Origin: Bacteriovoracia bacterium
Lineage (GTDB): Bacteria > Bdellovibrionota > Bacteriovoracia > Bacteriovoracales > Bacteriovoracaceae
NCBI GenBank assembly: GCA_030431635.1
Contig: JAUIIL010000007.1
Location: 124,001 to 188,000, forward strand
Direction of reading: 5' to 3'
Length of the DNA stretch: 64,000 nucleotides
In this document: in pieces, positions 8,721 through 18,688 of the stretch
Position numbering within the stretch: the stretch's first letter is position 1
Layout of the letters: each line of letters opens with the position of its first letter
The notes under the pieces: generated by a model
The model's database searches: none
Told to the model about the DNA's origin: nothing
The model's input: the letters and a program-made list of their open reading frames with translations, nothing else
Program-made: the position numbers and the translations under genes

Positions 8721-10958
8721 ATGAAGAGAGTAGAAGTGAACATTTTATTTATGAACTTCGGAGACGAAGGCACACCATTTACTGAAAATATAGCAAGACT
8801 TTACGGGGATAATGCTGATTTTCAGCACCGATATGTTAATTCTCGTGAAGAAGCACTGTCAACATTACAAGAATGGGAAAATGCCATTGTTTTGGCCAAG
8901 ACATTTGATAAAGATAGCCTCACTGAAACACTAACTTTTCTAAAAGTTTGTAAGAAAAAGATCAAAGAAAATACAATTAAAGTAGGTGTTTTTAATACAA
9001 TCAAAAAGAAAACAATTGAACCTGTTTTAAGAAAAATGGGAACGAGTGAATTTTTAGAAGAAACAATACGACCCAAAACGCTTAAATTTAAAATAGATTT
9101 TTGGTCAAAAACTCTTAAACCTCAAAATGAAGAAAATCAAAATGATGATTTTAAAGTCCATGAACAAAGCAACAAAAACTTGGGGAATAACGGACAATAC
9201 GGAAATAGCGAACTTTCGATTAAATTTGTGGACGGTCTTGATGTTGAAAATGATTGCTGGAGTATTGTTTCGAAGAAAGATTGTAAGAAGGTTTTAAGAA
9301 GAATACTAGTGAGGCTTTCTGGTCCAGGTCCTTCTGCCGGGGGATGGAGCGAAGCTGAAAATAAAAATAACGATGGCAAAACCTATTGGAAATGGTCATT
9401 TCATGAAAAATGGAAAAGTAAGTTTTATGCCCAGAGTGGTGCTTTTTGGTATTTTTCAGGGAATAGGCCTGAATTTGATTGGAAGACAAATAAATGGATC
9501 TTCTCAGGAGAATCACCTTCTCTTTTCTATAAAATAGATTCAGAAAATCACTATAAGTTGAAGTTTGATAACAGTGAGTTGAAAATAGCTAAACCATCAA
9601 CTTTTTCTCAGGCCCTCCAAGACGTCATTTACGAAACAATCGCTGATGAAACAAGCTTTGAACATGAAGATGAGAGTTTTCATGATGATTTTTCGGCTTC
9701 TCGTGATAAAGAGGATTTAGGGGGAACGTTATCAGGAAATGCTGAAACTGAGAAAATTAATAATAAACCTCTCGCAGGTGATGTTTACGGTTTTGATGAT
9801 GGTGAATTTGAAGATTTAAAAGGACAAAATAATTATAGGGAAGAAAAAATTGGAGGTAATCTCCAAGGTAATGGTAGCACTGATAAAATAGAAGATGATC
9901 CTCTTAGTGGAGATATTTACGGGAGTGAATCTAAAAAGAAAAATCTTTCAGGTGAAAATAATTTTTCAGAAAATGAAATGGATGATGACTTAGATGGTTA
10001 TGGTTCATCCTCTGATATTATTGCCGATCCGATGAGAGGTGATATTTACGATCGAGAAAAGAAAAAAGAAAAACTGAAGAATAAAAATGCTTTTCAGGAG
10101 GATGAGATTGATGGCCATTTAAAAGGTCATGCTTTCATGGGAGAGGAAGAGGGGGGTGATCTTGATGGAGAGTCTTCAACTGATCACTTAGATAGAAGCG
10201 CTCTCGGAGGAGAGAGTGGGTTTCAAGAAGATGCTCGAGAGGGACATTTAAGAGGGCAGAATAGCTCTTTAAGAAAATCAAATGATAATTCAGAATCGAG
10301 AGAAGAAACTGAAGAAAGAGAGATTTTTGGTAAAAAACAATCTTTTTATAGAGAGCCTGGAAAAAATAATAATTCCAATATCGACTTAGAGCAGTTTGAA
10401 AGAAGTGAAGATGATGTAAGTACACCCACAACAAAAAAGACACAACTTTTTGTGGATAGTGGTAAAAATAAGAAAAAACAAGAGCAGATTCCTCGTTACG
10501 AAAGAGCTCCTAATGAGGACGAAGTTTTAGAAGATGGTCAACTTAACCTGGATGAATATGAAACTCTTCAAGATGAAAATGGTGAAGAAATTAGCTTAGA
10601 GTCAGGAGAAGTTCAGGTCGTCTTAGTGGTTGAAGATAATAATGGGCAAGAACTAAGCCAAGTTGGATATTTTGAAGATTTCATTGAAAACGAACTTGTT
10701 GTCAAGCTTCAAGCTGGTGTGATTCAGAAAGATATGATGACAAGAGTTCAACTCAGTCTTAATTACTCTAGTGATAAGGTTATGATGAATATGCCGGGAG
10801 CCGTTTTAGAAGTAGAAGATGACGAGGAAGGATTTGAACTGATTACATTAGAAGTTCAAAACGTAGATGAAGTGAAAAGAGAGAAATTTTTAAAGCTCTA
10901 CGGGAAAAGACAAGAAAATATTAGTAAGTTCTTAGATCAGGCAAAAGGTGTTGCCTAG
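8721..10958 (+). CDS. Large acidic repeat protein with receiver-like N-terminus and possible PilZ-like C-terminus
   Basis: 745 residues, not assigned to a named family. Residues 1-125 look like a degenerate receiver or Rossmann-type domain (alternating strands and helices, NAIVLAKTF, KVGVF). Residues 155-290 form a Trp-rich segment (GWSEAENKNNDGK, KWSFHEKWKSK, FWYFSGNRPEF). Residues 331-516 carry acidic glycine-rich repeats, entered separately. Residues about 630-735 have the strand pattern of a PilZ domain (VQVVLVVEDNNG, VGYFEDF, then VVKLQAG) but no RxxxR c-di-GMP motif was found. No signal peptide. It starts an apparent two-gene operon with the pseudo-receiver/TPR protein 8 bases downstream, suggesting a joint cytoplasmic regulatory role (inference). 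Confidence 0.65.
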   Translation: MKRVEVNILFMNFGDEGTPFTENIARLYGDNADFQHRYVNSREEALSTLQEWENAIVLAKTFDKDSLTETLTFLKVCKKKIKENTIKVGVFNTIKKKTIEPVLRKMGTSEFLEETIRPKTLKFKIDFWSKTLKPQNEENQNDDFKVHEQSNKNLGNNGQYGNSELSIKFVDGLDVENDCWSIVSKKDCKKVLRRILVRLSGPGPSAGGWSEAENKNNDGKTYWKWSFHEKWKSKFYAQSGAFWYFSGNRPEFDWKTNKWIFSGESPSLFYKIDSENHYKLKFDNSELKIAKPSTFSQALQDVIYETIADETSFEHEDESFHDDFSASRDKEDLGGTLSGNAETEKINNKPLAGDVYGFDDGEFEDLKGQNNYREEKIGGNLQGNGSTDKIEDDPLSGDIYGSESKKKNLSGENNFSENEMDDDLDGYGSSSDIIADPMRGDIYDREKKKEKLKNKNAFQEDEIDGHLKGHAFMGEEEGGDLDGESSTDHLDRSALGGESGFQEDAREGHLRGQNSSLRKSNDNSESREETEEREIFGKKQSFYREPGKNNNSNIDLEQFERSEDDVSTPTTKKTQLFVDSGKNKKKQEQIPRYERAPNEDEVLEDGQLNLDEYETLQDENGEEISLESGEVQVVLVVEDNNGQELSQVGYFEDFIENELVVKLQAGVIQKDMMTRVQLSLNYSSDKVMMNMPGAVLEVEDDEEGFELITLEVQNVDEVKREKFLKLYGKRQENISKFLDQAKGVA
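9711..10270 (+). repeat. tandem 43-residue protein repeats within the 745-residue protein
   Basis: Four to five diverged copies of a unit with pattern LxGxNNxxExExxGxLxGxGSxxxIxxDPLxGDIY. The two best copies, beginning DLKGQNNY and NLSGENNF, are each exactly 43 residues. Flanking copies decay, and the last lacks the DPLxGDIY part. DNA-level identity is low, so the repeats are old and kept by selection on the protein. Confidence 0.75.
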
Positions 10959-10966
10959 AGTAAAAA

Positions 10967-12286
10967 ATGAGAGAAATATCAAGTGTGCTTAAAAATTTCT
11001 TGGAAAATAGGCGGATTTTAATCGTTGATGTTGATCATTCGTCAAAAAATAGACTAGCAAGTAGCTTGACCAAAATTGGGTGCCCTAAAGATAATATTTT
11101 TTTATGCAGTGATGCCTCTCAAGCTTTAGATATTGGGGTAAAGAAAAGCATCGGTATTATTATATCTAGCGATGAAATAGGTCTTTCAGGTCCTTATGAG
11201 CTATTCAAGGAACTTAGACAAAAACTATCAAAGATGCATCAGGCAACTTGTATTCTAATTGCATCGAACCTTTCTCAATCGCTAGTTGCCAAAGCAGCAG
11301 AAGAAGGGGTTGATTCAATTATCTTGAGACCATATACCATGAATCTTCTCATTGATAATCTTAATGATTTAGTTGAAAAAAAAGTTAATCCAAGTACTTA
11401 CTTAAGTGGTATCAAAGAAAGTGAAAAACTAATAGAAAATGAAGAGTTTTCTAAGGCCAGTAGTATTCTTTTTGATCTTATTGCTAAAGAAAAGAACCCT
11501 TCACTTGCTCATTACTATAGTGGTCTCATTAAAGAAAAATTGGGAGAAATACCAGAAGCAATCAAGCATTTTGAGGAAGCAAGTAAAAAAAATAAATTTC
11601 ACATAAAATCTCTCGATGCTCTTTTTAATGCTTATAAAAAAGATGGGTCTCATTTAAAGGCCTATTCAATGGGAAAAGATCTTCTTCTTTATTTTCCTGA
11701 TAACGTGATGAGATTTAATGATGTTATTCGCCTAGCGATCATAACAAAGGCGTATGATGATTTTAGGTTCATTTATGATAGTTTTAAGAAACTAAAAAAT
11801 AAAGATTCAAGTATTGTTAAGTTTCTCTGCTCTGGTTTATTTATTTCAGGTAAGTTTTATCTTTATAAGGGTAATGATTCAGAAGCAAAAAAGTTTTTTG
11901 ATATGATTGCCGAATCTTTTTCGGCCCATTCAAAGTTTTTAAAAGTAATCATTGAAACGTTGGTTGAGTTTGGAAAGTATAATGAGGCCATTAATTATTT
12001 AGGTTTTTTTTCAGACGATAAAAAACAAGATCTCAACTATCAAGTCAGTGAATTTCTCATTACTCATGAAATTTTTGATACGGAAGAGCTTACCGATAGA
12101 GCTGAAGAATTTATTAATAATGGAGCGGAAAGTTTTGTTCTTTACCGAAAGCTTATTAAGGGTTTATATCTGACTGGAGGCAAAATTCGAGCTGAAAAAC
12201 ACCTGGAGAAAGCTAAAGAAATTTGGAAAGAGCACGCTCAGACTCTTGATAAAATCAGAGAAAGCTTCTCTGAAAACGCTGCTTAA
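10967..12286 (+). CDS. Pseudo-receiver plus TPR-repeat protein
   Basis: 439 residues. Residues 15-135 are a receiver-like domain ([12 protein letters not shown]) in which the phospho-acceptor Asp is replaced by Ser67 ([12 protein letters not shown]) and the conserved Lys-Pro by Arg121-Pro122, so phosphorylation is unlikely. Residues 140-430 are tetratricopeptide-like helical repeats ([15 protein letters not shown]-type helices, then [12 protein letters not shown]). It probably acts as a protein-binding scaffold with the repeat protein coded just upstream. The stop shares TTAA with the convergent UDP-xylose synthase gene. Partners cannot be read from sequence. Confidence 0.75.
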   Translation: MREISSVLKNFLENRRILIVDVDHSSKNRLASSLTKIGCPKDNIFLCSDASQALDIGVKKSIGIIISSDEIGLSGPYELFKELRQKLSKMHQATCILIASNLSQSLVAKAAEEGVDSIILRPYTMNLLIDNLNDLVEKKVNPSTYLSGIKESEKLIENEEFSKASSILFDLIAKEKNPSLAHYYSGLIKEKLGEIPEAIKHFEEASKKNKFHIKSLDALFNAYKKDGSHLKAYSMGKDLLLYFPDNVMRFNDVIRLAIITKAYDDFRFIYDSFKKLKNKDSSIVKFLCSGLFISGKFYLYKGNDSEAKKFFDMIAESFSAHSKFLKVIIETLVEFGKYNEAINYLGFFSDDKKQDLNYQVSEFLITHEIFDTEELTDRAEEFINNGAESFVLYRKLIKGLYLTGGKIRAEKHLEKAKEIWKEHAQTLDKIRESFSENAA

Positions 12287-13215
12287 ATTTTTTGTTTAAA
12301 ATACTCTATTGTTTTTTCTAATCCCTGCTCAAGTTCAATCTCTGGGTGCCAATTCAAATGTTTTTTAGCAAGAGAGATATCAGGTTTTCTCTGAAGAGGG
12401 TCATCTTTAGGAAGCTCTTGGAAGGTGATTGATGAAGAAGAGTTTATTTTAGCAATGATTTTTTCTGCGAGTTCTTTGATCGTAAATTCGTTAGGATTTC
12501 CAATATTAATCGGTCCTGTAATATTTGAGGAGGAGTTCATCAGCCGAATCATTCCTTCGATGAGATCGTCCACATAACAAAAACTCCTTGTTTGAGAACC
12601 ATCTCCATAGATAGTTAAGTTTTCCCCTTTAAGGGCCTGAATAATAAAGTTTGAAACAACTCTACCATCCTCTGGATGCATGAAAGGTCCGTAAGTATTA
12701 AAAATTCGTATTATTTTCGTTTGAATAGAAAATCTTCTTTGATAATTCACAAAAAGTGTTTCTGAAATTCTTTTTCCTTCATCATAACAAGCTCTCGGGC
12801 CTATGGGGTTAACATGTCCCCAATACTGTTCGGTTTGTGGATGGACTTGAGGGTCTCCATAGACTTCACTTGTTGAAGCTTGAAGGATTTTAGCATTATT
12901 TTTTTTGGCAAGTTCGAGTGTATTTTTGGCTCCTAAATAAGATGTTTCAATAGTATATAGTGGATCGAGTTGGTAGTGTGGAGGAGAAGCTGGGCAAGCT
13001 AGGTTATATATTTCATCAACTTCAAACTCAACAGGCTCTCTTATATCGTGTTCAACAAATTGAAATCTCTCTTCTTTTATCAATGAGCTGATATTAGCGA
13101 GATTACCAGTGTAGTTATTATCAAGACATATAACTTGATGACCTTCTCTGTGGAGTCTTTTACACAAATGAGAACCTAAAAAACCACTGCCTCCAGTAAT
13201 TAATATCTTTTTCAT
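12283..13215 (-). CDS. UDP-glucuronate decarboxylase (UDP-xylose synthase), SDR family
   Basis: 310-residue extended short-chain dehydrogenase. It carries the nucleotide motif GGSGFLGSH, substrate-loop segment [15 protein letters not shown], catalytic [10 protein letters not shown] and YDEGK (Tyr144, Lys148), and [14 protein letters not shown], all typical of UDP-glucuronate decarboxylases that give UDP-xylose. The UDP-glucose dehydrogenase supplying UDP-glucuronate is not in the window. Its ATG overlaps the metF stop (TAATG), so it is read with metH-metF although its job is in glycan precursor supply. A 4-ulose-releasing bifunctional form is less likely, as the length fits plain decarboxylases. 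Confidence 0.88.
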   Translation of the reverse strand: MKKILITGGSGFLGSHLCKRLHREGHQVICLDNNYTGNLANISSLIKEERFQFVEHDIREPVEFEVDEIYNLACPASPPHYQLDPLYTIETSYLGAKNTLELAKKNNAKILQASTSEVYGDPQVHPQTEQYWGHVNPIGPRACYDEGKRISETLFVNYQRRFSIQTKIIRIFNTYGPFMHPEDGRVVSNFIIQALKGENLTIYGDGSQTRSFCYVDDLIEGMIRLMNSSSNITGPINIGNPNEFTIKELAEKIIAKINSSSSITFQELPKDDPLQRKPDISLAKKHLNWHPEIELEQGLEKTIEYFKQKI

Positions 13216-14171
13216 TAAAACAGCGCCTCTGCGATGGCCCTAATTGATGAAGAGCGACTCATGGAGTAATAATGGAGAACAGGGGCTCCTTTTTGCATAA
13301 GTTCTTTTGATTGCTCAATGGCCCACTTGATTCCAACCTCTTTCGCTTCAGCATTATTTTTACATTTTTCAATTGCTTCAGATAAACCCTCTGGTATATC
13401 AATATGAAAGACTCTGGATAAGTTTGTGACTTGTTTTTTTGTGGTAATAGGTTTTAATCCAGGGATAATGGGGACATTAATTCCATTGGCCCTACATCTT
13501 TCAAGAAATTCAAAATACTTTTTATTATCAAAAAACATTTGAGTGACAATATACTCAGCTCCCATATCAACTTTCATTTTCAAGTGCTTAAGGTCCGTTG
13601 TCATATTAGGAGCTTCAAAATGCTTTTCAGGGTATCCAGCAACACCAATACAAAAGTTCGTTGGATGTGGGTTTTCAATATCATCATCTAAATAAAGACC
13701 ATTATTCATTTGAACGACTTGCTTGATAAGATCACTAGCGTAGTGGTTACCATCTCTTTCTGGAACAAAAGTGGGCTCTGTTTTAATGGCGTCTCCTCTT
13801 AAAGCAAGAACGTTATCAATACCCAGAAAATTAAGATCGATGAGAGCGTTTTCTGTGTCTTCCTTTGTAAAACCACCACAAACAATATGAGGAACAGCAT
13901 CTATTTTAAACCGGTTCATAATGGCTGCACAAATACCGACCGTCCCAGGTCTTTTCTTTACTGATTTTCTCTCAAGTAGTCCATCAGCTTTCTTCTTATA
14001 GACATATTCCTCACGGTGATAAGTAACATCAATAAAAGAGGGATTAAATTCCATTAAAGGTTCAATTTCACTAAACAAGTCTTGAATCCCTTGCCCTTTA
14101 ACTGGGGGAAGAATCTCAAACGAGAAGAGAGTTTTACTTGAGTTATTAATGTGATCGATTACCTTAGTCAT
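13215..14171 (-). CDS. metF: 5,10-methylenetetrahydrofolate reductase
   Basis: 318-residue FAD-dependent TIM-barrel enzyme reducing methylene-THF to methyl-THF, the methyl donor for MetH. Family features visible: FSFEILPP near the N-terminus, [23 protein letters not shown], and [12 protein letters not shown] with IPGLKPI. Length is slightly over the E. coli enzyme (296). It lies 13 bases downstream of metH on the same strand, giving a functional methionine-cycle pair, and its stop overlaps the start of the UDP-xylose synthase gene. Confidence 0.95.
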   Translation of the reverse strand: MTKVIDHINNSSKTLFSFEILPPVKGQGIQDLFSEIEPLMEFNPSFIDVTYHREEYVYKKKADGLLERKSVKKRPGTVGICAAIMNRFKIDAVPHIVCGGFTKEDTENALIDLNFLGIDNVLALRGDAIKTEPTFVPERDGNHYASDLIKQVVQMNNGLYLDDDIENPHPTNFCIGVAGYPEKHFEAPNMTTDLKHLKMKVDMGAEYIVTQMFFDNKKYFEFLERCRANGINVPIIPGLKPITTKKQVTNLSRVFHIDIPEGLSEAIEKCKNNAEAKEVGIKWAIEQSKELMQKGAPVLHYYSMSRSSSIRAIAEALF

Positions 14172-14184
14172 CTACTTATCCTTA

Positions 14185-17100
14185 TTAATTATTCATGTTA
14201 GCTTGAAGCCATCTTTGTGCTTCGTTTTGTGATATTTTTTTTCTTTGAGAATAGTCTTCAAGTTGATCACTATCAATCATACCGACATTAAAATATTGAG
14301 CTTGAGGGTGGGAGAAATAGTAGCCACAAACTGAAGATGAAGGTGTCATGGCACAATTCTCAGTGAGGTTTACCTCAATATTTTCTTTTACTTGAAGAAG
14401 TTCAAAAATTGTTCTTTTTTCTGAATGATCAGGACATGCTGGATAACCCGGAGCAGGTCTGATTCCTTTATATTTTTCTCTGATAAGGTCATCATGGGAG
14501 AGTTTTTCCTCTTTTTCATATCCCCAAAATTCTTTTCTCACTCTTTCATGCATAAATTCAGCATAAGCTTCAGCCATTCTATCTCCCAGGGCTTTAATCA
14601 TAATGGCTTTATAATCATCATGCTCTTGTTCATATTTCTTGGCATAAGCATCAATTTTGTTTCCAGCAGTAACGACAAAGAAACCAAGATAGTCTTGTTT
14701 GCCAGATGTTTGTGGGGCTATAAAATCAGCCAGGCTCATATTAGATGATTCTTCTTTCATCATTTTTTTCTGAGTTCTTAAAAAAGAAAAAGTTTCACCG
14801 GAAGTTAAGTGAACATCATCTCTAGAGTTTGAGTTCACTGGGTAAAAGCCAATAATAGACTTTAAATCAAAAATATCTTCTTTTATCATGAGTTCTAAAA
14901 TATCTTGAGCTTCATGATAGAGAGTTGTGGCTTCTTCTCCTAATTTTTCATCATTTAAAATTTGAGGATAAGTTCCTTTAAGTCTCCAAGTATGGAAGAA
15001 AGGAGTCCAGTCAATATAAGCTCTTAGGGTTTCAGCCGTTACATTAGTAAAAACTTTATTGCCTAGAAAAGAAGGTTTTACTGGAGTGTAGTCATTCCAA
15101 TTGAGTGCGAGTTTATTCTTAAGGGCCTCTTCATAGGGCAGAAGCTGAGTTTTTTCTTGAGATTGCTGATGCTTTAATCTCATAGTTTTATAAGATTCTT
15201 TAATTTCGCTATAAAAAGATGAATCATTTGTATTTTTCAATTTAGCGGCGATAGGAACACTTCTGGAAGCATCTGAAACATGAACGACAAGACCATCAAG
15301 GTGAGGGTCTATTTTGACAGCTGTATGAATTCTTGATGTTGTGGCCCCTCCAATCATGAGAGGAATTTTAATGTTCTGTCTTTTCATTTCTTTTGCGACA
15401 TGAACCATTTCATCCAGAGAGGGAGTAATAAGTCCAGATAGACCTATCATATCAACGTTCTCTTCAACGGCTTTACTGAGAATTGTTTCACAATTAACCA
15501 TAACTCCAAGATCAACAACCTCGTAGTTATTGCAACCTAGAACAACGCCAACAATATTTTTTCCAATATCATGAACATCGCCTTTTACTGTGGCCAAAAG
15601 AATTTTTCCTGCATTACTGGTCGAACTTCCAACTTTCTCTTTTTCGATGAAAGGGTTTAGGTAGGCGACAGCCTTCTTCATTACCCGGGCTGACTTAACG
15701 ACTTGAGGAAGAAACATCTTTCCTTCACCAAATAAATCCCCCACAACATTCATTCCATCCATAAGGGGACCTTCAATAACTTCAAGAGGTCTATCGTATT
15801 GTTGTCTAGCTTCTTCTGTATCTTCATCGATAAAATCAACAATCCCTTTAACGAGAGCGTATTTAAGTCTTTCTTGAACAGGGTTGTCTCTCCAGGAAAG
15901 ATCTGCTTCTTTTTTCTTGCTTCCTTGACCTTTAAAAGATTCGGCCAAGTCAACGAGTCTTTCTGTGGCATCTTCTCTTCTATTGAGAAGAACATCTTCA
16001 ACATGTTCAAGTAGCTCTTTTGGGATATCTTCATAAACTTCAAGCATTCCAGGGTTCACGATTCCCATATCCATGCCGGCTTTGATGGCATGGTAAAGAA
16101 AAGCTGAATGCATAGCTTCTCTGACTCTGTTGTTCCCTCTAAAAGAAAATGAAATATTAGAAACCCCCCCGCTTACCTTCGCTTTAGGTAGGTTTTCTTT
16201 AATCCATTTGGTGGCATTAATAAAATCTACAGCGTAGTTATTATGTTCTTCAATCCCAGTGGCAACAGTCAAAATATTAGGATCAAAAATAATATCTTCC
16301 GCAGGGAAGTGAACTTTTTGAGTAAGAATATTATAAGCTCTTTGGCATATTTGTATTCTACGTTCATAGTTATCAGCTTGACCTTTTTCATCAAAAGCCA
16401 TGACGACAACTGCTGCTCCGTATTGCTTCACAAGATTGGCTTGTTTAATAAATTCTTCCTCTCCACCCTTAAGAGAAATAGAGTTAACAATCCCTTTACC
16501 CTGAATACACTTTAGTCCTGCTTCAATGACTTCCCACTTTGAAGAGTCAATCATGATAGGAATTCTTGCAATATCTGGTTCACTTGCAATGAGGTTGAGA
16601 AATTTAACCATGGCTTCTTTGGAATCAAGCATTCCTTCATCCATGTTGACATCAAGAACTTGGGCCCCACCCTCAACTTGATTTTTGGCCACTTCAAGAG
16701 CGGTATCAAAGTCACCTTCCATGATTAGCTTTTTAAATCTAATAGAACCAGTGATGTTTGTTCTCTCTCCAATATTAATAAAATTAGAATTTTCATAAAC
16801 CAAAAGAGGTTCAAGACCACTCAGGCGAAGCCTTGGTTTGTATTCAGGAACGGGACGAGGGGGGTATTTTGCAGCTACTTCAGCTATCTTTTTGATATGG
16901 GTGTCTGTTGTTCCACAACAACCACCAACAATATTAAGAAATTGGTTTTGGCAAAAATCATCAATAATGTTGGCCATAAAGTCAGGGTCATGATCATACT
17001 TCCCAAACTCGTTAGGGAGTCCTGCGTTTGGATAAACACAAATAGGAAACCAAGCTTTTTGAGCGATTTCTTCGACAAAGGGTCTCATGAGATCAGCTCC

Positions 17101-17829
17101 AAAAGCACAGTTAAAACCAACACTCATGATTGGAAAGTGCGATATGGAATAAAGAAAAGCTTCTGCAGTTTGCCCCGATAGGATACGACCAGAGCGATCG
17201 GTGATCGTTCCAGATATCATGACAGGAAGGTTTATTTTTTTCTTTTCAAAGAACTGACCAATAGCAAAAAGAGCAGCTTTTGAATTAAGAGTATCAAAAA
17301 TAGTTTCAACCAGGAGTATATCAATCCCTCCTTCAACGAGAGCTTTTATTTGCAGTGTATAAGCTTCAACGAGCTCATCAAAAGTAATGGCCCTAAAGCC
17401 AGGGTTATTAACATCGGGCGAAAGGGAGGTTGTTTTATTGGTTGGCCCAATTGAGCCAGCGACAAAGCGAGGTTTATTTTTCGTTGAATACTTCTTGGCT
17501 GCAGCCTTTGCCAGCAGAGCTGATTCATAGTTAAGCTCATAGACCAGCTCTTCCATTTCATAATCGGCCATGGAGATAGTTGTTCCGCTGAAGGTATTGG
17601 TTTCTATGATGTCTGAGCCTGCTTCAAGGTATTTTTCATGAATTTCTTGAATAATTTGTGGTTGAGTGAGAGAGAGAAGATCGTTGTTTCCTTTAAGGTT
17701 ACAATGCCAGTTCTTAAACCTTTCTCCACGGTAGTCTTCCTCTTCTAGTTTGTAGCGCTGTATCATTGTTCCCATCGCTCCATCTAGAACAAGAATTCTC
17801 TCTTTGAGTGCCTGGTCCAATATATTCAA
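14185..17829 (-). CDS. metH: Cobalamin-dependent methionine synthase
   Basis: 1214 residues, close to E. coli MetH (1227) and colinear with it. Modules in order: homocysteine-binding barrel with zinc Cys residues (NCAFGAD, GGCCGTT), pterin barrel ([21 protein letters not shown]), cap and B12-binding domain with the lower-ligand His in [11 protein letters not shown] (about residue 752), and the SAM-dependent reactivation domain ([13 protein letters not shown]). I place the start at TTG 17829, six bases after CAGGAG. The next upstream in-frame start, GTG 17874, adds an unconserved 15-residue extension and lacks a ribosome site. It works with MetF to make methionine. No cobalamin riboswitch fits in the short gap upstream. 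Confidence 0.96.
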   Translation of the reverse strand: MNILDQALKERILVLDGAMGTMIQRYKLEEEDYRGERFKNWHCNLKGNNDLLSLTQPQIIQEIHEKYLEAGSDIIETNTFSGTTISMADYEMEELVYELNYESALLAKAAAKKYSTKNKPRFVAGSIGPTNKTTSLSPDVNNPGFRAITFDELVEAYTLQIKALVEGGIDILLVETIFDTLNSKAALFAIGQFFEKKKINLPVMISGTITDRSGRILSGQTAEAFLYSISHFPIMSVGFNCAFGADLMRPFVEEIAQKAWFPICVYPNAGLPNEFGKYDHDPDFMANIIDDFCQNQFLNIVGGCCGTTDTHIKKIAEVAAKYPPRPVPEYKPRLRLSGLEPLLVYENSNFINIGERTNITGSIRFKKLIMEGDFDTALEVAKNQVEGGAQVLDVNMDEGMLDSKEAMVKFLNLIASEPDIARIPIMIDSSKWEVIEAGLKCIQGKGIVNSISLKGGEEEFIKQANLVKQYGAAVVVMAFDEKGQADNYERRIQICQRAYNILTQKVHFPAEDIIFDPNILTVATGIEEHNNYAVDFINATKWIKENLPKAKVSGGVSNISFSFRGNNRVREAMHSAFLYHAIKAGMDMGIVNPGMLEVYEDIPKELLEHVEDVLLNRREDATERLVDLAESFKGQGSKKKEADLSWRDNPVQERLKYALVKGIVDFIDEDTEEARQQYDRPLEVIEGPLMDGMNVVGDLFGEGKMFLPQVVKSARVMKKAVAYLNPFIEKEKVGSSTSNAGKILLATVKGDVHDIGKNIVGVVLGCNNYEVVDLGVMVNCETILSKAVEENVDMIGLSGLITPSLDEMVHVAKEMKRQNIKIPLMIGGATTSRIHTAVKIDPHLDGLVVHVSDASRSVPIAAKLKNTNDSSFYSEIKESYKTMRLKHQQSQEKTQLLPYEEALKNKLALNWNDYTPVKPSFLGNKVFTNVTAETLRAYIDWTPFFHTWRLKGTYPQILNDEKLGEEATTLYHEAQDILELMIKEDIFDLKSIIGFYPVNSNSRDDVHLTSGETFSFLRTQKKMMKEESSNMSLADFIAPQTSGKQDYLGFFVVTAGNKIDAYAKKYEQEHDDYKAIMIKALGDRMAEAYAEFMHERVRKEFWGYEKEEKLSHDDLIREKYKGIRPAPGYPACPDHSEKRTIFELLQVKENIEVNLTENCAMTPSSSVCGYYFSHPQAQYFNVGMIDSDQLEDYSQRKKISQNEAQRWLQANMNN

Positions 17830-17864
17830 ATAAAACTCCTGATAAAGCTTTATTTTTACAATGA

Positions 17865-17893
17865 TTGAAGCCACATAGCAATTCTTGTATGAT
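17865..17893 (+). promoter_or_regulatory. candidate sigma-70 promoter giving a leaderless glycosyltransferase mRNA
   Basis: TTGAAG (17865-17870), a 17-base spacer and TATGAT (17888-17893). Start of transcription would fall at about 17900, which is the A of the ATG; no ribosome site precedes that ATG. Confidence 0.5.
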
Positions 17894-17899
17894 GCTCAA

Positions 17900-18688
17900 A
17901 TGGAATCATCGAAAAATTTTAAGCAAAATAATCCTAAATATTCATTTTGTACCCTAATGACAAAGCCACAACAGTATGACGAGATGCTTGAGAGCTTAAA
18001 AAGAATGGGGTTTGATAGCAATAACTCAGAATTTATTGTTATTGATAATAGTTTAGAAAACTCAAAAGATGGTTACCAGGGAGTTAATTACTTTCTAGGA
18101 AAAGCCACTGGTGAGTATGTTATTCTCTGCCATCAAGATCTTATTTTTTTAGAGCCTGAGAGTAATCTATCCCAAAAACTTGATGCTCTTAATTCCCAAG
18201 ATTCCTATTGGAGTATTGCTGGTAATGCAGGGGCTTCTGATGTTAAAGACTATGCGCTTTATCTTACTCACGCTGATGATCGTTTTGAGTCAAGAGGTGC
18301 TCCTTTTCCCAAAAAAGTGCACTCTCTTGATGAGAATTTTCTCATTGTTAAAAATGGTCTAGGGCTTCGAGCTTCTGATGATATGAGTGGGTTTCATCTC
18401 TATGCGACAGATTTGTGTTTTCAATCATTACTGAAAGGTTTTAATGCCTATGTTATTGATTATAACTTAAAACATTTAGGAACAGGCACAATGGATAAGT
18501 CTTTTTTTGATTGCCAAAGAAACTTTGTGAACAAATACAGTGCTTTGGTTAATGACATGGCTGTCCAAACACCTTGTACAAGGTTTTACTTGAGTAAAAA
18601 TCCATTGAAGAGATTTTTTCTGAATACAAAAATAGGACTTTTTTTTGTGAAAGAGTTAGGAAAACTAAGACTCAAAAGTCGAGAATAG
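17900..18688 (+). CDS. Glycosyltransferase-like protein (GT-A fold, family 2-like)
   Basis: 262 residues, soluble. The N-terminal half has the nucleotide-sugar fold pattern: SFCTLMTKPQQYDEMLESLK, EFIVIDNS, then GEYVILCHQDLIF where a DxD-like metal site is expected (here HQD). The second half has GFHLYATDLCFQ, like the acceptor-binding helix-strand region of family 2 enzymes. Acceptor and donor are unknown. The ATG at 17900 is chosen over TTG 17885. It opens the continuous surface-glycan region and overlaps the convergent glycosyltransferase by 24 bases. Confidence 0.65.
   Translation: MESSKNFKQNNPKYSFCTLMTKPQQYDEMLESLKRMGFDSNNSEFIVIDNSLENSKDGYQGVNYFLGKATGEYVILCHQDLIFLEPESNLSQKLDALNSQDSYWSIAGNAGASDVKDYALYLTHADDRFESRGAPFPKKVHSLDENFLIVKNGLGLRASDDMSGFHLYATDLCFQSLLKGFNAYVIDYNLKHLGTGTMDKSFFDCQRNFVNKYSALVNDMAVQTPCTRFYLSKNPLKRFFLNTKIGLFFVKELGKLRLKSRE

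Noticed and set aside
9711-10270. CRISPR array or DNA-level satellite
   Set aside because: The periodicity is in the protein (43 residues); the DNA copies differ too much and there are no constant repeats with spacers.
8822-10443. Minus-strand open frames opposite the 745-residue protein
   Set aside because: Short, without ribosome sites or recognisable domains; they reflect the codon pattern of the plus-strand gene.
15750-17181. Open frames on both strands within metH
   Set aside because: metH is intact and colinear with the family over its full length, so these are shadow frames.
17830-17899. Cobalamin or SAM riboswitch before metH
   Set aside because: The divergent gap is about 70 bases, too short for either, and no B12-box-like sequence was seen.
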